Assembly: GCA_905480105.1 (NCBI GenBank)
Contig: CAJQPC010000082.1
Location: 1 to 38,440, forward strand
From: an uncultured bacterium
GTDB lineage: Bacteria > Myxococcota_A > UBA796 > CAJQPC01
Length of the DNA: 38,440 nt
Direction: 5' to 3'
The notes under the pieces were generated by a model. It had not been told where the DNA came from. It made no database searches and was given only the letters and a program-made list of their open reading frames with translations. Made by a program: the position numbers and the translations under genes. This document shows, piece by piece, positions 31,084-37,996 of the stretch; within the stretch, counting starts at the first letter, position 1, and each line of letters opens with the position of its first letter.

Positions 31084-33267
31084 TTGAGCGCCACCGACTC
31101 AGCCCCCTCTACCTTACGCCGTTGGCTCTCCACCCTGCCCATCTTGGTGGTGCTCTTCGCTGTACTGGTGCAATGGACCGGCTCCCAGCTGCAGTCCAAG
31201 GTCATCCAGGCCGGCGAGGGCGTCTGGCCCGGCTACGGATCCGAACTGCGGCGCGAGCCCGTTCAGCCCACAGCCCCCGAGCCACCAGAGCAGACCCCTA
31301 CGGCCACAGAGGGGGTGGACCAAGACTTGATCGGGGATCTGCTCGGCGACGACACGCCCGCCAACGAAACAGAAGGCGTAGACCAGGACCTGATCGGCGA
31401 TCTACTCGGGGACCTGGACAGCCAGCCCTCCAGTGGAATTGACGAAGACCTCATCGGCGACCTACCTGGAGAACCGACGGTAGACCCCGACGCCCAGACG
31501 CCAGCCCAAGCCCGCTACGAGCGGCAGCTCGAGTCCTACGAGCGGGAACAAGCACGGGTAGCCTCGATCCTGGAGCGCCGCACAGAGGGAGTCCAGCGCT
31601 TCTCGGCCGTGGACTTGGGCCTAGAATCCTTTGTGGGATGGGTCAACGCCCACATCAAGCACCTCTTCGTGCTCCTTTTGGCCTTGGCGTCGGTCACTAC
31701 GACCTGGACCCGCCACCACATCGCCCTGCGCAACATCCACGGTCCCCGCGGCGACCGCATCTCAGCCGGCTCCCAACTGGTGGCCAATCTGCTGGTGATG
31801 TTCTCCCTCTTCGCCCAGCGCACAGCCTGGGAAGATTCTGGGATTCTACCCGACCATCCTGGCCTGTCCTGGATCTGGATCGCCGCCTTTGTGGCCATGT
31901 GTGCGGGCAACCTCTACCACTTGGCCAAGCCTATGGCCGCCGACGAAAAAGAGGAGGACTCCTGGGGCACCGCGCTCCTGGCCGTGCCCCTCTACGCGTC
32001 GATGGCCGTGCTCTCCGCGGGCTGGTTCTTTATCGGCGAGGGCTACTTCGCTGGCTTAGCCGTCTACCTGGACAAGCTCACCGAGCATGCCCAACTCTAC
32101 CTTCAGGTGGGCCTGTACGTGTGGGCCGGCATGCTTCTCAAGCGCACCAGCTTGGCCCAACGCAGCTTTGACGCACTGCGCCCCTGGGGTCTCCCACCCG
32201 AGTTGCTGGCCATCGTGGTCGTGCTCGCCTCGGCCATACCCACCGCCTACTCGGGTGCCTCCGGCATCTTTGTGATTGCTGTTGGCGCCATCCTCTTCCA
32301 AGAGCTCAGGGCCGCTGGCGCCCGAAAGAGCCTGGCGATGGCCTCGGCCGCAATGAGTGGCAGCCTTGGCGTGGTTCTTCGCCCCTGCCTGCTTGTGGTC
32401 ATCGTGGCCTACCTAAACCCGGTGTCCAGCGACGCACTCTTCGGCTGGGGACGCTGGGTCTTCTTGCTCACCGCCGGGCTCTTTGCCTTGGTGGCATTCC
32501 TTACCCGACAAGGGACCTGGAAGCTGAACAAGGTGCCAAATGCCGGCGCCAAGACACTGACCGCTCTCAAAGGCCTGGGCCTATTTTTGGCACTCTTTGC
32601 CGTGGTGCTCTTCGGCTACCGCGGCGTGCTCGACGTGGGCTTGGACCAGCACTCGGCGCCCCTGATTCTGCCGGTCATCCTTGTCTTGATGTTGGTGCTG
32701 GATCGCGTCATGCTCCAGCGCGAGAAGGGCTTGGATACGGTCGAGACACCCACTCCCAAGGTGCGCCTACAGGTCGAGTCAGCCACCTCCGAGGCCGCCG
32801 TACACATCGGTGCTCTCCTGCTGCTGATGGGGTTGAGCGTCTGCCTGGGCGGCCTGGTGGAGCGCGCTGAGCTGATGAGCGCGGTGCCCGCCAGCTTTGA
32901 GTCCCCATGGGCCGCAATGTGCCTGCTTGTGGCCCTGCTCGTCGTGGTCGGCATGACCATGGACCCCTACGGCGCGGTCATTTTGGTCTCGGCCACCTTG
33001 GCCGACGTGGCCATCGCCAGCGGCATTGACCCGGTGCACTTCTGGATGGTGGTCCTGGTCGCCTTTGAGCTGGGCTACCTGACCCCGCCGGTGGCGTTGA
33101 ACCACCTACTGGTGCGCCAGGTCGTCTCAGAGATCGAGGATCCAGGTCCCCAAGATCCGCCGCCCACCAACTTCTGGCAGAAACACGAACGCATCCTTCT
33201 GCCCGTCACGGTCATGGCCATCGCCCTGGTGTTGGTCGCCTTCGTACCGCTGGCCGTAGCCGGATGA
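31084..33267 (+). CDS. TRAP-type transporter permease, DctQ-like and DctM-like parts fused
   Basis: The 727-residue membrane protein begins at TTG 31084 after AGGA; no ATG or GTG lies earlier in the frame before the first span (LPILVVLFAVLVQW). A long periplasmic-type loop (residues about 45-165) carries three copies of GVDQDLIGDLLGD-like sequence. A four-span DctQ-like block (about 180-300) is followed by the DctM-like part, with PTAYSGASGIFVIAVGAILF, MSGSLGVVLRPCLLVVIVAY and near the end GIDPVHFWMVVLVAFELGYL then TPPVALN. TRAP systems import organic acids with a soluble binding protein; none is in the window. The lipoprotein that overlaps its stop (ATGA) could be a partner. First gene of a four-gene operon. 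Confidence 0.75.
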   Translation: MSATDSAPSTLRRWLSTLPILVVLFAVLVQWTGSQLQSKVIQAGEGVWPGYGSELRREPVQPTAPEPPEQTPTATEGVDQDLIGDLLGDDTPANETEGVDQDLIGDLLGDLDSQPSSGIDEDLIGDLPGEPTVDPDAQTPAQARYERQLESYEREQARVASILERRTEGVQRFSAVDLGLESFVGWVNAHIKHLFVLLLALASVTTTWTRHHIALRNIHGPRGDRISAGSQLVANLLVMFSLFAQRTAWEDSGILPDHPGLSWIWIAAFVAMCAGNLYHLAKPMAADEKEEDSWGTALLAVPLYASMAVLSAGWFFIGEGYFAGLAVYLDKLTEHAQLYLQVGLYVWAGMLLKRTSLAQRSFDALRPWGLPPELLAIVVVLASAIPTAYSGASGIFVIAVGAILFQELRAAGARKSLAMASAAMSGSLGVVLRPCLLVVIVAYLNPVSSDALFGWGRWVFLLTAGLFALVAFLTRQGTWKLNKVPNAGAKTLTALKGLGLFLALFAVVLFGYRGVLDVGLDQHSAPLILPVILVLMLVLDRVMLQREKGLDTVETPTPKVRLQVESATSEAAVHIGALLLLMGLSVCLGGLVERAELMSAVPASFESPWAAMCLLVALLVVVGMTMDPYGAVILVSATLADVAIASGIDPVHFWMVVLVAFELGYLTPPVALNHLLVRQVVSEIEDPGPQDPPPTNFWQKHERILLPVTVMAIALVLVAFVPLAVAG
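31312..31473 (+). repeat. Three tandem copies of a GVDQDLIGDLLGD coding unit
   Basis: Inside the TRAP-type gene, three units of about 60-63 bp encode GVDQDLIGDLLGDDTPANET, GVDQDLIGDLLGDLDSQPSS and GIDEDLIGDLPGEP. Codons differ between copies (gacttgatcgggg, gacctgatcggcg, gacctcatcggcg), so the protein motif is kept while the DNA has drifted. That is a sign of selection on the motif. Confidence 0.8.
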
Positions 33268-34166
33268 CGGAACCACAGCTGCGCCCCCTTGTCGGACTCC
33301 TAATGCTTCTACTTCTCATCGCTTGCAACCAAGCCCCTCCAACAAGCGCCAAGGAGATACCCGCCGATCCCGTGGCCGACAGCGCCGCAGCCGCGGACAT
33401 GCTCTGCCGGATGGTTCAACAGGCCAAGCACTCCTGCACCCAAGACGGCAATACGCTGACGCTCGAAGATCACAGCCTTGTGGTCACGATGAATGCCAAG
33501 CCAGGCACCTGGTTCCCCGGTCGCAGAATTGGCATGGGCCGCAGTGCCACCGACCTGCCCGGTAGCTTGACCCTGGATTTTGTGGTCGAGGTCCAGATGG
33601 ACGGAAAGCCCATGCCTGCCGTGAGCGCCAAGGGACGCGGTGCGGGCGCGGACCTGGAGTCTGGCCCTGCACGTAGCCAGGCTCTCGAGAAGGGGCTGCA
33701 GTTATGGGGCATTACCACTGGTGTCGCGCTCGTGGACCACTTGCACCAGGACGACGCTGGAATAGCGTCCCTTGGAGAGGGTGGCAGCGCCTTGGATACC
33801 CCCGGCTTTACCGTGACCCGCGGCGTGGCCGTTCAGAAATCCCAAGCGGGGCTGGCGGGCCAGGAGCAAGCCGGCCGCATGGTGCTGGACCAAGGAAAGA
33901 TGGTGACCTCGCTGGTGAAGCTGGTTCCCAGGGATGGCCAAGTGCACGGCCTGCGATTGGACGTGGGCTTTGACCCCAACGGCACAGGCTGCCCTCTTGG
34001 AGCCACCTTCCTGACCGGCGATGTGGAGCTCGACGGTGTCCCCAGTGAGCGCCTCTGTGAGGTGGCTGGCGACTACCCCTGGCCCAAGGTCAACGGGGTC
34101 CAAGGGGTCGAGGTCTTCTATCTCTTCGCGCCCCAGACCCAGCCCCTACAAGACCCAGCGGGTTGA
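33264..34166 (+). CDS. Lipoprotein, function unknown, in TRAP-type operon
   Basis: The 300-residue protein starts MTEPQLRPLVGLLMLLLLIAC, a conventional lipoprotein signal with an Arg before the hydrophobic stretch. The mature part has a helical start with two Cys (DMLCRMVQQAKHSC), then beta-rich sequence with GTWFPGRRIGMGRSATDLPG and LVDHLHQDDAGI, and two more Cys near the end (TGCPLGAT; RLCEVAGDY). No family recognised; it does not resemble DctP-type solute-binding proteins. Its ATG overlaps the permease stop as ATGA, so it is co-translated with the TRAP-type permease and may be an accessory subunit on the periplasmic side. Confidence 0.7.
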   Translation: MTEPQLRPLVGLLMLLLLIACNQAPPTSAKEIPADPVADSAAAADMLCRMVQQAKHSCTQDGNTLTLEDHSLVVTMNAKPGTWFPGRRIGMGRSATDLPGSLTLDFVVEVQMDGKPMPAVSAKGRGAGADLESGPARSQALEKGLQLWGITTGVALVDHLHQDDAGIASLGEGGSALDTPGFTVTRGVAVQKSQAGLAGQEQAGRMVLDQGKMVTSLVKLVPRDGQVHGLRLDVGFDPNGTGCPLGATFLTGDVELDGVPSERLCEVAGDYPWPKVNGVQGVEVFYLFAPQTQPLQDPAG

Positions 34167-34227
34167 TGTCGCTCTTCCAATCTCGCCTGCGCGCGGGTTA
34201 CAACTCCGCAACCGCAGGGAGTTCACC

Positions 34228-34596
34228 GTGCCACAGACCACACCAGAGCCCGTCCGTTACGAGAGCTTCGACGCTTTCTGGCCCTACTACGTGGCCGAGC
34301 ACAGAAACCCCACCTGCCGCACCCTGCACTACCTGGGTACCACCCTGGCGCTGCTGAACATTGGCGCCTTGCTCGTGACCTTGAACCCCTGGTTTCTGCT
34401 CAGCGGAGTGATCGGCGCATACAGCTTTGCCTGGACCGGCCACTTCTTCATCGAGAAAAACCGCCCAGCGACTTTCAAGTACCCCCTCTGGTCATTGGCC
34501 GCTGACTTTAAGATGTACAGCCTCGCGCTGCGCGGCCGCATGACCGACGAAGTAGCCATGGTCTGCGGCGCCCCGATAACCGAACAAGAGGCATAG
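34228..34596 (+). CDS. DUF962/Mpo1-like membrane protein
   Basis: The track ORF from 34021 overlaps the lipoprotein gene. The true start is probably GTG 34228, six bases after AGGGAG, giving VPQTTPEPVRYESFDAFWPY. The 122-residue product has the DUF962/Mpo1 pattern: FDAFWPYYVAEHRNPTCRTL, then HYLGTTLALLNIGAL, a second span, AWTGHFFIEKNRPATFKYPL and WSLAADFKMY. The conserved His residues (AEHRNP, LHYLG, GHFFIEKNRP) are those proposed to hold iron in yeast Mpo1, which removes one carbon from 2-hydroxy fatty acids. The same activity here is inference. Adjacent to a polyprenol/diacylglycerol-kinase-like gene (6-bp gap), which supports a lipid role. Confidence 0.82.
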   Translation: MPQTTPEPVRYESFDAFWPYYVAEHRNPTCRTLHYLGTTLALLNIGALLVTLNPWFLLSGVIGAYSFAWTGHFFIEKNRPATFKYPLWSLAADFKMYSLALRGRMTDEVAMVCGAPITEQEA

Positions 34597-34602
34597 AGCT
34601 TC

Positions 34603-35562
34603 ATGAGCGCTGCTCTGGCAGTGGACTCCCGGGACTTGGCCCTGGAGCTACATGATTTGCTTCGGGACTTGGATCCCGTGCGTTGGCGTGCGGACCTGGA
34701 CTTGGAGCGCCGCTTAAAAGAGATCCAAGAGCGATTGGCCTGGCTCTTGAGCACCCAGGTCGACGCTGCCTTGGCCGCTCTGAATGCCCAGCTGGCGAAG
34801 CTCGCGCTGCTACTGACCGAGATCGCTCCGGACACAGACAAGGCCGGCGCGGACCTGCGAAAAGAGTGGCAGGTATTCAGGCTGAAAGTTCAACCTCAGT
34901 ACGAGGCCCTTGCGGCCAGCCTGGGCGAACTGGACGTTCATGTACCCAGCTTGCGTCCCACCAACAGCTTCCGAAGCATCTTTCATCTCATCTCCGGGCT
35001 CTTCGTCGTCGCCCTGATCGAGCTGATCTTGCCCAGCTCTTGGCTCACGCCCATCGCAGGCACCTTCGCGGGCATGGCTTGGGTCTTTGAGATCTCCAGG
35101 CGCTACAGTCCGGCCTGGAACAAGGCCCTGATGTGGGCCTTCTCCGCGGTCGCCCACCCCCACGAGCAACACAGGGTCAACAGCTCGACTTGGTACGTGA
35201 CCGCACTCCTGCTCTTGAGCCTGACTGGCGACATCACCTTGTGCGCTGTCGCCGCAGCCGTACTGGCCGTCGCGGACCCATCCGCCGCCGCGATTGGCAG
35301 ACGGTACGGCAGTATAAAACTCGTGAACGGCCGCTCACTCCAGGGCACACTGACCTTTGCTGTGACCGGCACCCTGGCCGCGTGGGCCGTGCTGGAGCTC
35401 TTCGACCCGGCGCTGACTGGCTGGCATGCCCCCGTCTTGGCCCTCTTTGCAGCCGTGCCTGCTGCCATCGCCGAGCTGTACAGCCGACGCGTAGACGACA
35501 ACTTCAGCATTCCAATGACGGCCGCTGCGGGACTTTGGATAGGGTTGCTCCTACTGGGCTGA
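34603..35562 (+). CDS. Dolichol/polyprenol/diacylglycerol kinase-like (CTP-dependent) membrane protein
   Basis: The 319-residue protein has a helical, coiled-coil-prone N-terminal part (residues about 1-110) and a membrane part with seven or so spans. The membrane part carries marks of the SEC59/DGK1/VTE5 cytidylyltransferase-related kinases: LRPTNSFRSIFHLISGL at its start, VADPSAAAIGRRYGSIKLVN then GRSLQGTLTF (metal/nucleotide-binding block), and VDDNFSIPMTAAAG near the end (the DN-xIP motif). Such enzymes phosphorylate dolichol, phytol or diacylglycerol using CTP. The long helical N-terminal extension is not part of the core family. Last gene of the rightward operon after the DUF962 gene; a lipid-recycling job is likely, substrate unknown. 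Confidence 0.8.
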   Translation: MSAALAVDSRDLALELHDLLRDLDPVRWRADLDLERRLKEIQERLAWLLSTQVDAALAALNAQLAKLALLLTEIAPDTDKAGADLRKEWQVFRLKVQPQYEALAASLGELDVHVPSLRPTNSFRSIFHLISGLFVVALIELILPSSWLTPIAGTFAGMAWVFEISRRYSPAWNKALMWAFSAVAHPHEQHRVNSSTWYVTALLLLSLTGDITLCAVAAAVLAVADPSAAAIGRRYGSIKLVNGRSLQGTLTFAVTGTLAAWAVLELFDPALTGWHAPVLALFAAVPAAIAELYSRRVDDNFSIPMTAAAGLWIGLLLLG

Positions 35563-35647
35563 GCGCTTCAGGCGCCGGGATCCTGCAGGAAGAACCGGTA
35601 TACCCCACTACCAGGGGCAACCTTGGCACAAGATAGCCCGGCCAGAA

Positions 35648-37018
35648 TCAATCCAAATAGCCCGCTGCCTTGAGCATCTCCGTGACCGTGATGTCCATTT
35701 TCTTGTCGTCACGCTCATCCTGCCGGCCGGCCCTGGCCAGCTTACTCAGAGCGTCCGAGGCGGCCGTGGGCGTACCTGCTTCCTCGTCGGGATCCAGGCT
35801 TAGGTCAAAGCTGAGGGTCTCGCCCTGGTCCCAGAGCAGTTTTTGATCTCCATCCCAGATCGCCGCCTGGAGATTGCAAAAGGCCACGCCATCCAGGCTG
35901 GAGCACCGCCGGGCATGGGGCCACGCGACTACTTGGACCGCAGGCAGAGGGTCGGGCAAGCGTCCAGTGAGCAGCAGATCGTGTACGACCAAGCCAGAGA
36001 CCCGCTCGGGAAGCTCCACGGAGTCCCACTCCATTCCCTCTGGCCCACCAAGGTGGGCGACGATCAGCGGAACCTCCACGTTGCTCTGGTACGCATAGTG
36101 GCCGTGGTCCAGGAGCCTGTGCTCTCCCAGCATCTCACCGTGGTCCGAAGTGATGACGACCCGGCAGCCTGCCGTCTCACAGAATCCCAGCTGAAGCAGC
36201 CGGTCCAAGAAATAGGCCAGGTTCTCGTCAGCCATGAACACAGCAGCGTCATAGGCGTCGTTGACCTGCGCCTCAAAGTGAGGCGTACGCATGGGGTCCA
36301 TCTCACCTCGCAGATAGCGAGAGTAGTCCCCCTCCCGATTCTTTTTGCTGTAGAAAATGCCCACCCCGTATTCTGAACTCCAGTCCATGTTGCTGGACGG
36401 GGCACCCCACGGCTGGTGCGCATCCGCGATGTTGACCACGATGAACTGGGGGGCCACCGGATCCCGGTGATCCAAGAACAGGTCCATGGTGGGCTTCCAG
36501 CGGCTGTTGGTGTAGTGGCCAAAGCGAGTCGCCACATCTACATCCTGAAAACCGCGGTCCAAGCCCATGGATCCGCTGACTACCGGATTTGCGGACACCA
36601 ATCCGGTCTGGTAGCCCCGCTCTGAGAAGCGCTCGGCAATGGTCGGCAGCCTCTCGTCCAGCGGACGCGCGCGGTTGCCACCACCCGCAAAGCTGTCGAT
36701 GCCCGAGCTGATGCTGTGGGCCTGATGTTCAGTGGGCATCACCCCGGTGAAAAACGAGGCATGGGACGGCAGTGTCCAAGCGCCGGGCGAGATCGCACCA
36801 CAGCTGATCTGCGCCCCGTTCGCGACCAGGGCTTTCAGAGTGGGCGAGGTCTCACGTTCGTACCCACAAACACTGAGGTGGTCAGCGCGCACCGTATCCA
36901 TGACCACCAGCACCACAGTGGGCTGCGCCGGAGCTGGAGCGAGTAGCCAAGCACCCACCCCAACCGCGACCAAGGAAAGCGCACCCGTGGCGAAAAGAAT
37001 TTGGCTCGTCTTGGTCAT
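35648..37018 (-). CDS. Membrane-anchored sulfatase-fold (alkaline phosphatase superfamily) protein
   Basis: The 456-residue protein begins MTKTSQILFATGALSLVAVG with one hydrophobic span, no lipobox and probably an uncleaved anchor. The sulfatase core shows TVVLVVMDTVRADHLSVCGY (metal Asp41), SPGAWTLPSHASFFTG with Thr82 at the nucleophile position, VVNIADAHQPWG, VVITSDHGEMLGEHRLLDHG and VEVPLIVAHLGGP. As in the 22567 protein, the formylglycine Cys/Ser is replaced by Thr, so it more likely handles phosphate esters or transfers phosphoglycerol-type groups. The C-terminus TEMLKAAGYLD is nearly the same as that of the 22567 protein. Converges with the kinase-like gene and diverges from the HDOD gene. 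Confidence 0.85.
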   Translation of the reverse strand: MTKTSQILFATGALSLVAVGVGAWLLAPAPAQPTVVLVVMDTVRADHLSVCGYERETSPTLKALVANGAQISCGAISPGAWTLPSHASFFTGVMPTEHQAHSISSGIDSFAGGGNRARPLDERLPTIAERFSERGYQTGLVSANPVVSGSMGLDRGFQDVDVATRFGHYTNSRWKPTMDLFLDHRDPVAPQFIVVNIADAHQPWGAPSSNMDWSSEYGVGIFYSKKNREGDYSRYLRGEMDPMRTPHFEAQVNDAYDAAVFMADENLAYFLDRLLQLGFCETAGCRVVITSDHGEMLGEHRLLDHGHYAYQSNVEVPLIVAHLGGPEGMEWDSVELPERVSGLVVHDLLLTGRLPDPLPAVQVVAWPHARRCSSLDGVAFCNLQAAIWDGDQKLLWDQGETLSFDLSLDPDEEAGTPTAASDALSKLARAGRQDERDDKKMDITVTEMLKAAGYLD

Positions 37019-37084
37019 GCTCTGCGTCTATCACGCTAAAGCTCAAGATCTAAGATTCCGTAAGCACGTCTGAGCAAAGCACGA

Positions 37085-37972
37085 ATGCCCAAATCACCGT
37101 CCATCCTTTCGCCAGACCAGCTGCGCAGCTCTCTCAGTGCGGAGCTGGCACTTCCTCCAGGCGTGCGCCTACCGAGCCCCCCTGGAGCACTGCTAAAGAT
37201 CCAGCGGCTCTTCCGAGACCCCAACCTCAACTTTATTAAGCTCGCCGATGCGATCGCCCTCGACCCCGCCACGTCGGCATCCGTCCTACGCCTTGCCCGC
37301 TCTCCACTCTTTGGACTGCGCCGCCAGCCGCGTACCTTGGTCCACGCCGTAGCCTCCATCGGAATGGTCGAACTTGAGCGCATGGTGGTCACCCAAGTCG
37401 CCTTGAATACCCTGACAGGGTCCAGCTCCGAGCTGCACTCGTATCTCAGGGACGCTTACGGCACGGCCCTGGTTACCCGCACCCTCTGCCGCAGACACGA
37501 ACCGCTACTCGATCCTGGTTTGGCCTGGCCGGCTGGCCTGCTCTTCGACATCGGCAAGCTGGTTCGCTTGAGCCTTTATCCTGAGCAAGACGTGGAGATC
37601 CGCCGCGCAATGCTTGCCGGCCAGTGCAGTTACGCCAGCGCTGAAGCATCACTCTCGCTAACGGACCAGCACTTTCTGGGCGCCTCCCTGCTCTACAAAT
37701 GGCAGCTCCCAATGCCCTACGTGGAGGTGGCCCTCTACGGCGGGCGACAGGACCCCCTGGCCGGACATGGCACCCACGAGAGCCTCATTCTCCGAAGAAT
37801 CGTCTCGGCCGCAGCCAGCCTACTGGGGGTGACCCTGAACCTCACCTCCACCCAAGAGCGGACCGAACACCGGGCCCGAGCCCAGGTCCTGCTGCGCCTC
37901 ACCGACGATGCATTTTTAGCAGAAATGGCAGTGATCTACGATCTCCTGCCCACCATTCGGTCGCTGCTTTAG
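37085..37972 (+). CDS. HDOD domain protein
   Basis: The 295-residue protein matches HDOD domains, which are HD-related folds lacking the catalytic HD residues and found in bacterial signalling. The core reads RLPSPPGALLKIQRLFRDPN, LADAIALDPATSASVLRLAR and SPLFGLRRQPRTLVHAVASI then GMVELERMVVTQVAL. The usual active-site HD pair is replaced by FDIGKL where HD proteins have HDIGK, so no phosphohydrolase activity is expected. A helical C-terminal part follows. There is no receiver, GGDEF or EAL domain attached. Cytoplasmic; partner unknown. Divergent from the sulfatase-fold gene with a 66-bp gap; no clear ribosome site before ATG 37085. Confidence 0.85.
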   Translation: MPKSPSILSPDQLRSSLSAELALPPGVRLPSPPGALLKIQRLFRDPNLNFIKLADAIALDPATSASVLRLARSPLFGLRRQPRTLVHAVASIGMVELERMVVTQVALNTLTGSSSELHSYLRDAYGTALVTRTLCRRHEPLLDPGLAWPAGLLFDIGKLVRLSLYPEQDVEIRRAMLAGQCSYASAEASLSLTDQHFLGASLLYKWQLPMPYVEVALYGGRQDPLAGHGTHESLILRRIVSAAASLLGVTLNLTSTQERTEHRARAQVLLRLTDDAFLAEMAVIYDLLPTIRSLL

Positions 37973-37996
37973 CGGACTATCGGTTAGCCTCCAGGC

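Noticed and set aside
30270-31442. 390-residue plus-strand ORF across the lipoprotein/TRAP gap
   Set aside because: It spans two divergent genes, ends in an Arg-rich shadow of the TRAP-type gene and has no family motif.
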